DNA of 64,000 bases from Prevotella sp. (GCA_017617615.1 JAFZVV010000009.1:137337-201336), one strand, 5' to 3'; numbered from the stretch's first letter, positions 1 to 9,233 are shown. Numbers and translations: made by a program. Notes: generated by a model from the sequence alone, not told the origin.

Positions 1-913
1 TCGAGTTCTTGTCGACATAGTGGAAACCCTCCTGGCGCGCCTTCTCCTCGTTCTCCGACTCTGCGCTCTGCAGGATTAGCGGCACATACTCGTCGCGCCG
101 GCGTATCTCGCGCAGCAGCTTGAAGCCCGCCTCGGGATCTTTCGCCCCGTCTTTGGGGAAACGCACGTCGCTGATGATGCCCTGGGTGTTGTCGGCATAT
201 TTCTCATAGAACGCCATCGCCTCTTCGTAGGTACGCGCGAGCACCACCTTGGGGCGCCCCCGTTTGCGCTGTGCCGAGGTGTGCGGGTTGAGCGCCTCGG
301 TGGAGAAGCGCTGGCTCTGCAAGAGGATATAGCTGTAGAGATTGGGCAACACAGAGGAATAGAAACGGATGTTGTCCTCGACGAGGAGTATCATCTGCAC
401 GCCGGCTTCCTGGATGTCGTGCGCGATGTTCATCTTATCCTCGAGCAACTTGATGATGGAGAGAATAAGGTTGGTATCGCCGAGCCAGCAGAAGACATAG
501 TCGAAAATCGACATGTCCTCATCCTGCATGCGGCGGGTGATGCCATGAGAAAAAGGGGTGAGCACGACACAAGGCAGGTCGGGGAAGTCGGCCTTGATGT
601 CGCGTGCCACAGAGAATGCATCGTTGTCGGCAATGCCGGGCATGCAGATTACCAGGTCGATGTCGGTGGTGGAAAGCACGTTGCGTGCCTCCTCGGTGGT
701 GCACACCTGCGTGAAGGTAGGTGGGTAGCGCATGCCCAGTTCCATATACTCGTCGAAGATTTTCTCGTCGACACGTCCGTCGTCCTCGAGCATGAAAGCA
801 TCGTAGGGGTTGGCCACGATGAGCACGTTGAAGATGCGGTGCGTCATGAGGTTGACGAACGACACGTCCTTGAGATAAAACTTCGTCCACTCCTGAGGTA
901 TGTTATTCTCCAT
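1..913 (-). CDS. N-terminal part of a tandem-receiver protein, probably the PEP-synthase-like (PEP/pyruvate-binding) protein; runs off the left edge
   Basis: Reading the minus strand from the ATG at 913 gives an open frame of 304 residues to the window edge with no stop. Residues about 28-160 look like a receiver domain that has lost its phospho-acceptor: the third beta strand reads DLVICMPG, with no Asp at the usual place. Residues about 175-304 look like a second, intact receiver: LLVEDN at 177-181, a candidate acceptor Asp at 249 in IISDVRFP, and the conserved Lys at 302. From memory, this N-terminus matches the roughly 990-residue Bacteroidales protein annotated as phosphoenolpyruvate synthase or PEP/pyruvate-binding protein. 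The catalytic part would lie outside the window, so that identity is inference. The gene is divergent from gdhA and has a good promoter 20 nt upstream of its start. Confidence 0.6.
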   Translation of the reverse strand, partial: MENNIPQEWTKFYLKDVSFVNLMTHRIFNVLIVANPYDAFMLEDDGRVDEKIFDEYMELGMRYPPTFTQVCTTEEARNVLSTTDIDLVICMPGIADNDAFSVARDIKADFPDLPCVVLTPFSHGITRRMQDEDMSIFDYVFCWLGDTNLILSIIKLLEDKMNIAHDIQEAGVQMILLVEDNIRFYSSVLPNLYSYILLQSQRFSTEALNPHTSAQRKRGRPKVVLARTYEEAMAFYEKYADNTQGIISDVRFPKDGAKDPEAGFKLLREIRRRDEYVPLILQSAESENEEKARQEGFHYVDKNS

Positions 914-932
914 GTCAATAAAATTTTAATGG

Positions 933-963
933 CAAAAATAATGAAAAGCGTCTGAAAAACAAA
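933..963 (-). promoter_or_regulatory. Bacteroidetes-type promoter of the tandem-receiver gene
   Basis: On the minus strand a TTTG -33 box (960-963) is followed after 19 nt by TATTTTTG (933-940), which matches the TAnnTTTG -7 consensus. It lies just upstream of the ATG at 913, which implies a very short leader. Confidence 0.6.
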
Positions 964-1108
964 ATTATTGCGCCGTGATTTGCCACGCAGACAGCATTTT
1001 GAAACCATTGGCGCCCCTATGCGAAGAAATCTGACAACATGAGGTGGCACAATGTGATGGCTGGCGAATGACAAAAAGGAAGAATGACTTGTTTTTTCGG
1101 TCGAAAAA

Positions 1109-1140
1109 TTTGGAAGTAACATATTATTTACATAATTTTG
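1109..1140 (+). promoter_or_regulatory. Bacteroidetes-type promoter of gdhA
   Basis: TTTG at 1109-1112, a 20-nt spacer, and TAATTTTG at 1133-1140 match the -33/-7 consensus of the primary Bacteroidetes sigma factor. The gdhA ATG follows about 50 nt downstream. Confidence 0.65.
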
Positions 1141-1190
1141 CGTCATCAGCAAATGACATTTTGATTTTGTAACCTATATTATTTTTTACT

Positions 1191-2528
1191 ATGGAAGTTG
1201 AGAAAATCATGCGAGCCCTGGAGCAGAAACATCCGGGCGAATCAGAGTATCTGCAGGCAGTGAGAGAAGTGTTGCTGTCGGTAGAGGAAGTCTACAACAA
1301 ACATCCTGAGTTTGAGAAAGCCAAGATTATCGAGCGCATCGTGGAGCCCGAACGCATCCTGACCTTCCGTGTGCCATGGGTAGACGACAAGGGTGAGGTG
1401 CACGTGAACATCGGTTACCGCGTGCAGTATAACAGCGCCATTGGTCCCTACAAGGGTGGCCTGCGCTTCCACCCGTCAGTGAATCTCTCCATACTGAAGT
1501 TCCTCGGCTTCGAGCAGACATTCAAGAACGCGCTCACCACACTTCCCATGGGTGGCGGAAAGGGCGGCTCAGACTTCTCGATCCGTGGTCGCAGCGATGC
1601 TGAGGTGATGCGTTTCTGCCAGGCTTTCATGCTGGAGTTGCACAAGGTGATCGGTCCAGACATGGACGTTCCTGCCGGTGACATCGGTGTGGGCGGCCGT
1701 GAGATAGGCTATCTCTTCGGCATGTACAAGAAACTTACCCACCAATATCAAGGCGTACTCACCGGCAAGGGTATAGAATGGGGCGGCTCTATCCTGCGCC
1801 CGGAGGCTACCGGCTACGGTGCCCTCTACTTCGTACACCAGATGCTGGAGACCCACGGCATTGACATCAAGGGCAAGACCGTGGCCATCAGCGGCTTCGG
1901 CAACGTGGCATGGGGTGCCGCAAAGAAAGCCACCGAACTGGGCGCGAAGGTAGTGACCATATCGGGTCCCGACGGCTACATATACGACCCTGCCGGCCTC
2001 GATGACGAGAAGATCGCCTACTTGCTGGAGCTGCGTGCCAGCGGCAACGACGTGTGCGCGCCGTATGCCGAGGAGTTTGAAGGCTCTACCTTCTACGAGG
2101 GCAGGAAGCCATGGGAGGTGAAGGTAGACATTGCGCTGCCTTGCGCCACCCAGAACGAGCTCAATGGCGAGGATGCCGACAAACTGCTCGCCAACAAGAC
2201 GCTATGTGTGGCCGAAGTGTCGAACATGGGCTGCACGGCAGAGGCTGTGGACAAGTTCGTGGCAGCCGGCCAGCTGTTCGCCCCGGGCAAGGCAGTGAAT
2301 GCCGGTGGCGTGGCCACATCGGGCCTGGAGATGACGCAGAACTCGATGCGTATTTCATGGAGCGGCGCCGAGGTAGACGAGAAACTGCACACCATCATGT
2401 CGAACATCCACGACCAGTGCGTGAAGTATGGCAAGGAGCCCAACGGCTACATCAACTACGTGAAGGGCGCCAACATTGCCGGCTTCATGAAGGTGGCCAA
2501 TGCCATGATGGCACAAGGCATCGTATAA
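1191..2528 (+). CDS. gdhA: NADP-type glutamate dehydrogenase
   Basis: This enzyme interconverts 2-oxoglutarate plus ammonium and glutamate in the cytoplasm and is a main route of ammonium assimilation in Bacteroidales. The 445-residue length is that of the hexameric class. The substrate-binding stretch GPYKGGLRFHP (85-95) and the catalytic-lysine loop PMGGGKGG (119-126, K124) are intact. GFGNVA (235-240) is the Rossmann nucleotide-binding turn, followed by the C-terminal family motifs. The cofactor preference (NADP) is inferred from overall similarity to the assimilatory type. The gene stands alone, with its own promoter at 1109-1140 and a terminator at 2553-2580, so it is monocistronic. Confidence 0.96.
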   Translation: MEVEKIMRALEQKHPGESEYLQAVREVLLSVEEVYNKHPEFEKAKIIERIVEPERILTFRVPWVDDKGEVHVNIGYRVQYNSAIGPYKGGLRFHPSVNLSILKFLGFEQTFKNALTTLPMGGGKGGSDFSIRGRSDAEVMRFCQAFMLELHKVIGPDMDVPAGDIGVGGREIGYLFGMYKKLTHQYQGVLTGKGIEWGGSILRPEATGYGALYFVHQMLETHGIDIKGKTVAISGFGNVAWGAAKKATELGAKVVTISGPDGYIYDPAGLDDEKIAYLLELRASGNDVCAPYAEEFEGSTFYEGRKPWEVKVDIALPCATQNELNGEDADKLLANKTLCVAEVSNMGCTAEAVDKFVAAGQLFAPGKAVNAGGVATSGLEMTQNSMRISWSGAEVDEKLHTIMSNIHDQCVKYGKEPNGYINYVKGANIAGFMKVANAMMAQGIV

Positions 2529-2552
2529 CGTACATCGTGCATGAAACCATGA

Positions 2553-2580
2553 AGGGAGACGGATATCCGCCTCCCTTTTT
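2553..2580 (+). terminator. Rho-independent terminator of gdhA
   Basis: A GC-rich stem (GGGAG pairing with CTCCC around an inner CGGATATCCG palindrome) is followed by five T residues, 25 nt after the gdhA stop. Confidence 0.8.
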
Positions 2581-2678
2581 CGTGCTTACATGCAACGTAT
2601 CGGATGCCACACAAAGGTTGCCCGAACCTCGCATACAACGCGAAGCCCGGGCTATGACTGATTTAGACAAAATGACAG

Positions 2679-3482
2679 TTATCTGCGGGTAGTGACGGTA
2701 AACTCTGCAACGTTCGACATCACCCTGTTGCCCTGCAATACTGAGAGGCAGAAGGTAGCGGAGCCGTCGCGCAGCTTGCCAGCTTTCACCATGGCGGTAT
2801 AGCGGATGGCCTTTCCCGGCTCAAGCCGCTCGACATGGATGTTGGGAGAGATATAGATGTTGCGGCATTTCGAGGCCTCGATGACCGTGGGCTGGATGTC
2901 GTAGAGTGTCTCGCCCGAGGCATTGTATATCTCGAAGATGACCTTTGATGTCTCATTGGACTTCAGCCATCCGTCGTGGTTGTCGTCGACGAAGCGGGGG
3001 TTACGGATGACTAGGCTCCTGTTCACGGAATAGTCGGAGGTGATGTCCTCGATGCTCGATGAAGCGGGGTCCATGATTCTCGGGCTGGAAGCCGAGTAGT
3101 CGGAAGTATAGTCGCTGCTCTGGAAGTCGTAGAGACGGTCGTCACCGCTGTTGTCGGGCGAGTAGTAGCCTGAGTCGTCGTAGCGCGACGAACCATTCTG
3201 TGACTTGCGGCGCTGCACCTCGTCGTAATGGTCGCGCACCTCGCGGCGTGAAGCCTCGTCGGCAGCATTGCCTACCATTGCGCCCACCACTGCCCCACCG
3301 GCCATGCCGATGATGGTGCCCACATGGCTTCCCCTGTATCCGTCGGTGATGCCACCGATAGCCGAGCCGAGGATGGAACCAAACTGTGCGCCAGTGTATG
3401 CGCCAGCTCCTGTATATGTGCCGCAGCCACTAAGAACCAAGGCTGCGCAGACAGCGTAAACAAATACTTTTTTCATATCCAT
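2679..3482 (-). CDS. Glycine-zipper outer-membrane lipoprotein with a C-terminal beta-sandwich-like domain
   Basis: The 267-residue protein begins with a lipoprotein signal peptide whose lipobox ends in LSGC (Cys20). Residues 25-75 are a Gly/Ala-rich glycine-zipper segment of the kind found in small membrane-associated lipoproteins. A polar Ser/Tyr/Asp-rich linker follows to about residue 150. The C-terminal 115 residues read like a CARDB/beta-sandwich domain and contain a DDNHDGWL loop that resembles a calcium-binding DxNxDG motif. The specific role is unknown to me; anchoring in the outer membrane or periplasm is inferred. Two in-frame ATGs (3482 and 3476) would both keep the signal peptide. 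The gene is convergent with gdhA and has its own promoter at 3567-3597 plus a hairpin-forming leader. Confidence 0.75.
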   Translation of the reverse strand: MDMKKVFVYAVCAALVLSGCGTYTGAGAYTGAQFGSILGSAIGGITDGYRGSHVGTIIGMAGGAVVGAMVGNAADEASRREVRDHYDEVQRRKSQNGSSRYDDSGYYSPDNSGDDRLYDFQSSDYTSDYSASSPRIMDPASSSIEDITSDYSVNRSLVIRNPRFVDDNHDGWLKSNETSKVIFEIYNASGETLYDIQPTVIEASKCRNIYISPNIHVERLEPGKAIRYTAMVKAGKLRDGSATFCLSVLQGNRVMSNVAEFTVTTRR

Positions 3483-3566
3483 GTATCATTATTCGTTTGC
3501 CAATCATGGAATCCCGACCCAGGGTTGCCGGTGCGTAACGATGCGCCTGGGTGTTGTTCCACGATG

Positions 3567-3597
3567 CAAAATTATGAATGATCTGACACTGTACAAA
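3567..3597 (-). promoter_or_regulatory. Bacteroidetes-type promoter of the glycine-zipper lipoprotein gene
   Basis: On the minus strand, TTTG (3594-3597), a 19-nt spacer and TAATTTTG (3567-3574) match the consensus. The predicted leader is about 80 nt and contains complementary arms at 3517-3523 and 3546-3552. Confidence 0.65.
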
Positions 3598-3664
3598 CGG
3601 AAAATCCCCAAAAACGGATAGGGAAAACCCTATCTTTTCCAGAGGCATGATGGGAGAAAGAACG

Positions 3665-3697
3665 CAAAAGGGCTCCCGCCAGCCGGCGGAAGCCCTT
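3665..3697 (-). terminator. Terminator at the end of the ribosomal-protein supercluster
   Basis: In minus-strand orientation a strong GC stem (GGGCTTCCGCC pairing with GGCGGGAGCCC, loop GGCT) runs into TTTTG, 25 nt past the rplQ stop. It is the only convincing terminator found after the str-S10-spc-alpha block. Confidence 0.85.
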
Positions 3698-3721
3698 GAT
3701 GGGTATGTAACATACGATGTC

Positions 3722-4201
3722 TTATTCAGCCTTGGCTTCCTCGGTTGCGGGAGCCTCTGCAGCAGGAGCAGCCTCTGCCTTGGCAGACGACTTGCGGCTG
3801 CGGCGGGTCTTCTTGGCAGCCTTGCCCGTCTTGGCCATGTTCTCGTCGAAGTCGACGAGTTCGATGAAGCAGATCGGGGCAGCATCGCCTAGGCGATGGC
3901 CAAGCTTGATGATACGGGTGTAGCCACCGGGACGGTCGCCTACCTTCTCGGCTACCGGACCAAAAAGCTCCTTGAGCGCCTCCTTGTTCTGGAGGTAGCT
4001 GAACACCACGCGGCGTGAATGAGTGGAATCATCCTTGCAACGGGTAATCAGCGGCTCGGCATATTTCTTGAGTGCCTTTGCCTTGGCGAGAGTCGTAGTG
4101 ATTCTTTTGTGCATGATCAGCGAGATGGTCATGTTGGCAAGCATGGCGTTGCGATGATCTGCAGTACGGCTCAGATGGTTGAATTTCTTGTTGTGTCTCA
4201 T
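3722..4201 (-). CDS. rplQ: 50S ribosomal protein L17
   Basis: L17 lies around the exit-tunnel side of the large subunit. The first 115 or so residues carry the family core ([13 protein letters not shown], then HRNAMLANM near the start). Residues after about 120 form a lysine-, alanine- and glutamate-rich tail that makes the protein longer (159 aa) than the 120-130 residue enteric form. Such low-complexity tails are common in Bacteroidetes L17. It is the last gene of the cluster, 5 nt after rpoA, which is the usual rpoA-rplQ order, and a terminator follows. Confidence 0.96.
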   Translation of the reverse strand: MRHNKKFNHLSRTADHRNAMLANMTISLIMHKRITTTLAKAKALKKYAEPLITRCKDDSTHSRRVVFSYLQNKEALKELFGPVAEKVGDRPGGYTRIIKLGHRLGDAAPICFIELVDFDENMAKTGKAAKKTRRSRKSSAKAEAAPAAEAPATEEAKAE

Positions 4202-4206
4202 TTTTG

Positions 4207-5199
4207 TTAATTGTTATCAACTTTGTATTTTGAAATGTCGGTTCCAAACGACAGATTCAGACCCTCGAGCAAATCATCAAGCTCTGAGAGCGATTTCTTG
4301 CCGAAGTTGCGGAACTTCAGGAGGTCGGTCTTGTTGTACTGCACCAGGTCACCCAATGTTTCGACGTCGGCTGCCTTGAGGCAGTTGAGCGCACGCACGC
4401 TGAGGTTCATGTCGATGAGCTTGGTCTTCAGCAGCTGACGCATGTGAAGCACCTCCTCGTCGAACTCCTGGTTGGTATTGTCGCCAGGATTCTCAAGCGT
4501 GATCTTCTCGTCGGAGAAGAGCATGAAGTGATGGATGAGTATCTTGGCAGCCTCCTTCAGTGCATCCTTCGGGTGGATGGAACCGTCCGTCGACACCTCG
4601 AGAACGAGTTTGTCGTAGTCAGTCTTCTGCTCGACGCGGTAGGGCTCGACAGCATACTTGACGTTACGGATAGGGGTGTAGATAGAATCGATTGGAATTA
4701 CGTTGACGTCGGTGCAGAAATCACGGTTCTCCTCGGCGGGCACGTAACCACGGCCCTTATTGATAGAAATGTCCAACTGCATGGACGCCTTGACATCTAA
4801 ATGACAAATCACCAAATCAGGGTTTAACACTTCAAATCCAGTGAGATACTTAGTGATATCACCAGCCTTGAATTCGGTGGTATTCTCCACGGTGATCGTC
4901 ACTTTCTCATTCTCGAATTCTTCTACTACTTGCTTGAACCTCACTTGCTTGAGGTTCAAGATAATGTTGGTGACGTCTTCCTTCACTCCGGGAACCGACG
5001 AGAACTCATGCTCCACACCACCGATCTTGATGGTGTTGATGGCATAGCCCTCAAGGGAAGAGAGGAGGATGCGGCGCAGGGCGTTACCGATGGTGACGCC
5101 AAAGCCGGGCTCGAGGGGACGGAATTCGAACTTGCCGAACTTATCGTTCGCCTCCAACATTACGACCTTATCGGGTTTTTGAAATGCTAATATCGCCAT
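4207..5199 (-). CDS. rpoA: RNA polymerase alpha subunit
   Basis: The 330-residue protein has both standard parts. The N-terminal dimerisation domain (about 1-230) assembles RNA polymerase and shows the [13 protein letters not shown] motif near residue 40. The C-terminal domain (about 260-320) contacts DNA and activators; its helix-hairpin-helix region carries [18 protein letters not shown]. The gene sits between rpsD and rplQ with 5-11 nt spacers, the conserved alpha-operon arrangement, and is certainly cotranscribed with them. Confidence 0.98.
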   Translation of the reverse strand: MAILAFQKPDKVVMLEANDKFGKFEFRPLEPGFGVTIGNALRRILLSSLEGYAINTIKIGGVEHEFSSVPGVKEDVTNIILNLKQVRFKQVVEEFENEKVTITVENTTEFKAGDITKYLTGFEVLNPDLVICHLDVKASMQLDISINKGRGYVPAEENRDFCTDVNVIPIDSIYTPIRNVKYAVEPYRVEQKTDYDKLVLEVSTDGSIHPKDALKEAAKILIHHFMLFSDEKITLENPGDNTNQEFDEEVLHMRQLLKTKLIDMNLSVRALNCLKAADVETLGDLVQYNKTDLLKFRNFGKKSLSELDDLLEGLNLSFGTDISKYKVDNN

Positions 5200-5210
5200 T
5201 AATTTAATGA

Positions 5211-5816
5211 TTATTTAGAGTACAACTCAACGATTAACTGCTCCTTGATATTCTCGGGAATGTCGGCGCGCTCGGGCTTGTGGAGGAACTTACCGCTCTT
5301 GGTGTTCTCATCCCACTCGATCCAAGGATACTTGCTGTGGTTGAACCCTGCGAGTGCAGCCTCGATGACTTCCAAAGACTTTGATTTCTCGCGAACCCCG
5401 ATGATTTGTCCGGGTTTCACCGAGTAAGAAGGAATGTTGACAACTTTTCCATCGACCACGATGTGCTTGTGGCCTACGAGTTGCCTGGCAGCAGCACGTG
5501 TGGGAGCTATACCCAGACGGAAGACGACATTGTCGAGTCGGCTTTCCAGGTTCTGGAGCAGCACCTCGCCCGTGATACCCTCGGCTTTGGCTGCGTTCTC
5601 AAACATATTACGGAACTGGCGCTCGAGCACACCATAGGTGTACTTGGCCTTCTGCTTCTCTGCCAGCATGACAGCATACTCCGACTGCTTGCGGCGACGG
5701 TTATTGCCATGCTGTCCAGGAGGGAAGTTTCTCCTAGACAAAACTTTGTCTGCGCCGAAGATGGGTTCTCCAAAACGGCGTGCGATTTTTGATTTCGGTC
5801 CTATGTATCTAGCCAT
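5211..5816 (-). CDS. rpsD: 30S ribosomal protein S4
   Basis: S4 is a primary 16S rRNA binder that nucleates 30S assembly and in enterics represses the alpha operon. The 201 residues start [18 protein letters not shown]. The cysteines of the zinc-binding S4 variant are absent, so this is the zinc-free form usual in Bacteroidetes. The S4 RNA-binding domain (about 90-155) carries the [10 protein letters not shown] and VGHKHI motifs. The gene is followed 11 nt later by rpoA; whether S4 autoregulates here cannot be told from the sequence. Confidence 0.97.
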   Translation of the reverse strand: MARYIGPKSKIARRFGEPIFGADKVLSRRNFPPGQHGNNRRRKQSEYAVMLAEKQKAKYTYGVLERQFRNMFENAAKAEGITGEVLLQNLESRLDNVVFRLGIAPTRAAARQLVGHKHIVVDGKVVNIPSYSVKPGQIIGVREKSKSLEVIEAALAGFNHSKYPWIEWDENTKSGKFLHKPERADIPENIKEQLIVELYSK

Positions 5817-5879
5817 AATATAAAATAAATTGCTTTGAATTCTTTGAAATCCTGTACTCTTGGAGTGCAGTCATTGACA

Positions 5880-6269
5880 TTACACGCGGCGGCGTTTCGG
5901 AGGACGGCAGCCATTGTGTGGGAGTGGTGTGACGTCGATGATCTCGATGACCTCGATGCCTGCTCCGTGGATGGCACGGATAGCCGACTCACGTCCGTTA
6001 CCCGGTCCCTTGACATAAGCCTTCACCTTCCTCAGTCCGAGGTCGTAGGCCACCTTTGCGCAATCCTCTGCTGCCATCTGTGCAGCATAGGGAGTATTCT
6101 TCTTTGAGCCACGGAAGCCCATCTTTCCGGCGGAAGACCATGAGATGACCTGTCCCTCACTGTTGGCCAAAGACACGATAATATTGTTGAATGAGCTATG
6201 GACATGAAGCTGTCCGAGTGCATCAACCTTTACATTTCTCTTTTTCGAAGTGACTGTTTTCTTTGCCAT
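5880..6269 (-). CDS. rpsK: 30S ribosomal protein S11
   Basis: S11 lines the platform near the mRNA exit channel and the anti-Shine-Dalgarno end of 16S rRNA. The 129-residue sequence is complete, with the family motifs [11 protein letters not shown] near residue 20, [14 protein letters not shown] near the C-terminus, and the basic RRV terminus. It lies 20 nt after rpsM and 63 nt before rpsD in the alpha-operon order. Confidence 0.97.
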   Translation of the reverse strand: MAKKTVTSKKRNVKVDALGQLHVHSSFNNIIVSLANSEGQVISWSSAGKMGFRGSKKNTPYAAQMAAEDCAKVAYDLGLRKVKAYVKGPGNGRESAIRAIHGAGIEVIEIIDVTPLPHNGCRPPKRRRV

Positions 6270-6289
6270 GATTCTTACTTTCTACCTAA

Positions 6290-6670
6290 TTACTTTGTAG
6301 CCTTTTTCTTGTTAGCGACAGTCTTCTTCTTTCCCTTGCGGGTACGGGCATTGTTCTTGGTGCTCTGTCCGCGTACCGGAAGACCGTTACGATGTCTGAC
6401 GCCTCTGTAGCATCCGATGTCCATCAGTCGCTTGATGTTCATCTGGACTTCTGACCTGAGGTCACCTTCCACTTTGAATTCAGCGCCGATGATTTCACGG
6501 ATCTTGGCTGCCTGGTCGTCACTCCACTCGTTGACTTTCAGGTCGCGGCTCACGCCTGCCTTATCCAATATCTTTGCTGAACTACTTCGACCTATACCAT
6601 AGATATAAGTCAATGCGATTTCGCCACGCTTGTTCTGGGGCAAATCTACTCCAACAATTCTTATTGCCAT
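6290..6670 (-). CDS. rpsM: 30S ribosomal protein S13
   Basis: S13 sits in the 30S head and contacts the P-site tRNA and the intersubunit bridges. The 126-residue sequence starts [15 protein letters not shown] and contains the canonical [17 protein letters not shown] region. Its basic C-terminal tail ([15 protein letters not shown]) is the tRNA-contacting end. The gene follows rpmJ after 63 nt and precedes rpsK by 20 nt. Confidence 0.97.
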   Translation of the reverse strand: MAIRIVGVDLPQNKRGEIALTYIYGIGRSSSAKILDKAGVSRDLKVNEWSDDQAAKIREIIGAEFKVEGDLRSEVQMNIKRLMDIGCYRGVRHRNGLPVRGQSTKNNARTRKGKKKTVANKKKATK

Positions 6671-6733
6671 TGATTTTGTTTGAAAAATTTAAAAATTGAT
6701 AAATTCATTAGCGGCACGATGTGCCATCTGCGT

Positions 6734-6850
6734 CTAGCCCTGACGCTGCTTGTACTTGGGGTTCTTCTTGTTGATGACAAAAAGGCGTCCCTTGCGGCGT
6801 ACAATCTTGCAGTCGGGCGTGCGTTTCTTGATTGATGCTCTTGTCTTCAT
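6734..6850 (-). CDS. rpmJ: 50S ribosomal protein L36, zinc-free form
   Basis: This 38-residue reading frame (ATG at 6850, TAG at 6734) starts [17 protein letters not shown] and ends [10 protein letters not shown], the L36 signature. Of the four zinc ligands of the C+ form (C11, C14, C27, H33), only C14 remains; the others are Thr, Asn and Tyr. This is therefore the C- (zinc-independent) version, as expected in Bacteroidetes. It lies between infA and rpsM, the canonical place. Confidence 0.96.
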   Translation of the reverse strand: MKTRASIKKRTPDCKIVRRKGRLFVINKKNPKYKQRQG

Positions 6851-6862
6851 ATGTCACAAAAA

Positions 6863-7081
6863 TTATTTGTATCTAAACACTATTCTGCCCTTCGTGAGGT
6901 CGTAAGGACTCATCTCGACCTTAACCTTGTCGCCGGGCAGGATCTTGATGTAGTGCATCCTCATCTTGCCCGAGATATGTGCCGTGATGGGGCATCCATT
7001 CTCCAGTTCCACTCTGAACATTGCGTTGGACAAAGCCTCAACGATTGTTCCGTCTTGCTCTATTGCGGCTTGTTTTGCCAT
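6863..7081 (-). CDS. infA: Translation initiation factor IF-1
   Basis: IF-1 is a 72-residue OB-fold protein that occupies the 30S A site during initiation. It starts [19 protein letters not shown] and includes [19 protein letters not shown], all typical. It is 3 nt downstream of map and 12 nt upstream of rpmJ, as in other Bacteroidetes spc operons. Confidence 0.97.
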   Translation of the reverse strand: MAKQAAIEQDGTIVEALSNAMFRVELENGCPITAHISGKMRMHYIKILPGDKVKVEMSPYDLTKGRIVFRYK

Positions 7082-7084
7082 ATA

Positions 7085-7885
7085 CTACTTGATTTTTCCT
7101 ACTATGTTTTCTATTTCATCGAAAGAAGACAAAATCTCGGCCTCACCCCGCCTGATGGCAATGGTGTGCTCGTAATGGGCAGCGGGCTTGCCGTCGCGCG
7201 TGCATACCGACCAGCGGTCGGGCAGCAGCGAGATGGCCCTGTCGCCCATGGTTATCATCGGCTCGATGGCGATGCACATGCCCTCCTTGAGTTTCGGACC
7301 GTTGCCACGCTTACCGTAGTTGGGTACCATCGGGTCTTCGTGCATCTTGCGGCCGATGCCATGTCCGGTGAGTTCTCTCACCACGCCATAGCCACGCGCC
7401 TCGCAATGGTCTTGCACCGCACTTGCGATGTCGCCGATGCGGTTGCCTGCGACAGCCTGCTGTATGCCCAGATAGAGTGCCTCATAGGTGGTGACGAGCA
7501 GTTGTCGCACGTCGTCGGCCACCTCACCCACGCAAAACGTGTAGCATGAGTCGCCGTTGAAGCCGTCGAGCAGCGTGCCGCAGTCGATGGAGATGACGTC
7601 GCCCTCGCGCAACACTGTCTTGGCACTTGGTATCCCATGCACCACCACGTTGTTTACCGACGTGCAGATATTGGCGGGGAAAGGTCCTCCATAAGGGTTG
7701 GGGAAGTTCTTGAACGTGGGTATTGCCCCGTGGTCGCGGATAAACTCCCCTGCGATCTTGTCGAGCTGGAGTGTGTTGACTCCTGGCTTGATATGTCTTG
7801 CCAATTCAGCGAGCGTCCGGCCAACAAGCCGGTTTGCCCGCCTCATCAGTTCGATTTCGTCCTCAGTCTTAAGAAATATACTCAT
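7085..7885 (-). CDS. map: Methionine aminopeptidase, type I
   Basis: This enzyme removes the initiator methionine from nascent proteins. The 266-residue sequence keeps the dinuclear-metal ligands of the pita-bread fold: the two Asp in VISIDCGTLLDGFNGD, the His of GHGIGRKMHED, the Glu of CIAIEPM, and the C-terminal Glu in HYEHTIA. There is no N-terminal zinc-finger extension, so it is class Ia-like. It is embedded between secY (9 nt) and infA (3 nt), so it is translated at the rate of the spc operon. Confidence 0.96.
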   Translation of the reverse strand: MSIFLKTEDEIELMRRANRLVGRTLAELARHIKPGVNTLQLDKIAGEFIRDHGAIPTFKNFPNPYGGPFPANICTSVNNVVVHGIPSAKTVLREGDVISIDCGTLLDGFNGDSCYTFCVGEVADDVRQLLVTTYEALYLGIQQAVAGNRIGDIASAVQDHCEARGYGVVRELTGHGIGRKMHEDPMVPNYGKRGNGPKLKEGMCIAIEPMITMGDRAISLLPDRWSVCTRDGKPAAHYEHTIAIRRGEAEILSSFDEIENIVGKIK

Positions 7886-7894
7886 CCGAGGTCA

Positions 7895-9229
7895 TTAGTA
7901 AGCCGAGACGCCGCCACGTGAATGACCGGTCTTGAGCAGGCCATCGTAGTGACGCATCATCAGGTGGCTCTGTATCTGCTGCAGCGTGTCGATGACAACA
8001 CCCACGAGAATCAGCAGCGAGGTGCCGCCGAAGAACTGCGCGAATCCCTGCTGCACGTTGAGCAGTCCGGCGAGTGCCGGCATGACAGCGATGAACGCAA
8101 TGAAGAGCGACCCCGGGAAGGTGATGCGCGACATGATGGTGTCGATGTAGTCGGCAGTGGGTTTGCCCGGCTTCACGCCAGGGATGAACCCGTTGTTGCG
8201 CTTCATGTCCTCGGCCATCTGTGTGGGATTGAGCGTGATAGCTGTGTAGAAATAGGTGAACGCGATGATGAGCGCGGCAAACACCACATTATACAACAGG
8301 CTGGTGTGGTCCATGAGCGACCGCATCACATAGCTCGTGCTGTTCGACGAATACTGTACGAGTGCCAACGGTATGAACATCAGGGCCTGGGCGAAGATGA
8401 TAGGCATCACATTGGCGGCAAAGAGCTTCAGCGGGATGTACTGACGTGCACCGCCAAAGGTCTTGTTGCCCTGCACGCGGCGTGCATACTGTACGGGAAC
8501 CTTGCGAACGGCCTGGGTCAGGAGGATGGCTGCGCACACGACAGCGAAGAGGATGAGCAACTCAATGATGAACATCACGAGACCGCCACCAGTGATGGCA
8601 GTGAATCGCGAGGTGACCTCCTGCATGAACGCCTGGGGCAGCCTTGCGATGATGCCAATCATAATGATGAGCGATATACCATTGCCCACGCCCTTGTCGG
8701 TGATGCGCTCACCCAGCCACAGGATGAACATGCTACCTGCGGCGAGGATGATGAGACCGGTCCACATGAACCAGTTCCAGGAGATGGCGGGGTTGAGTGC
8801 CCCTGCCGACTGAGCCTTGAGGTTCAGGAGGTAGGAAGGAGCCTGGAACACCAGGATGGCCACGGTGAGCACACGTGTGTACCACATGATCTTCTTCCTT
8901 CCGCTCTCGCCCTCACGCTGCATCTTCTGGAAGTAAGGCACTGCCACTGCGAGCAGCTGCATCACGATGGAAGCAGAGATATATGGCATGATTCCCAACG
9001 CGAATATGGACGCATTGGAGAAAGCACCACCGGAGAACATGTCGAGGAGCGACATGAGTCCGCCCTCGGTCTGTGACTGCAGATTTTCCAACTTGCCCGG
9101 GTCGATGCCAGGAAGCACGACGAACGAGCCGAAACGGTAAATTGCCGTGAACAGGATGGTGATGAGGATCCGCTGGCGCAAATCCTCCACCTTCCAGATG
9201 TTCTTCAGTGTCTCGATAAACTTTTTCAT
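7895..9229 (-). CDS. secY: Protein translocase subunit SecY
   Basis: SecY forms the protein-conducting channel of the inner membrane together with SecE (encoded at 33552-33749) and SecG. The 444 residues contain the expected ten hydrophobic helices. An early periplasmic loop after TM1 holds the plug region (LLDMFSGGAFSNASIFALGI), and the cytoplasmic loops include GNGISLIIMIGI. The C-terminus ends with the basic tail HSRGGVSAY. It follows rplO by 4 nt in the usual spc order. Confidence 0.97.
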   Translation of the reverse strand: MKKFIETLKNIWKVEDLRQRILITILFTAIYRFGSFVVLPGIDPGKLENLQSQTEGGLMSLLDMFSGGAFSNASIFALGIMPYISASIVMQLLAVAVPYFQKMQREGESGRKKIMWYTRVLTVAILVFQAPSYLLNLKAQSAGALNPAISWNWFMWTGLIILAAGSMFILWLGERITDKGVGNGISLIIMIGIIARLPQAFMQEVTSRFTAITGGGLVMFIIELLILFAVVCAAILLTQAVRKVPVQYARRVQGNKTFGGARQYIPLKLFAANVMPIIFAQALMFIPLALVQYSSNSTSYVMRSLMDHTSLLYNVVFAALIIAFTYFYTAITLNPTQMAEDMKRNNGFIPGVKPGKPTADYIDTIMSRITFPGSLFIAFIAVMPALAGLLNVQQGFAQFFGGTSLLILVGVVIDTLQQIQSHLMMRHYDGLLKTGHSRGGVSAY

Positions 9230-9233
9230 TTAC

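Noticed and set aside
281..955. Long plus-strand open frame opposite the tandem-receiver gene
   Set aside because: Its residues do not resemble a protein. The minus-strand frame gives clear receiver domains and has a consensus promoter.
7922..9076. 384-residue plus-strand open frame
   Set aside because: It is a shadow of secY on the minus strand, rich in His, Asp and Glu in the pattern expected from antisense reading of a membrane protein.
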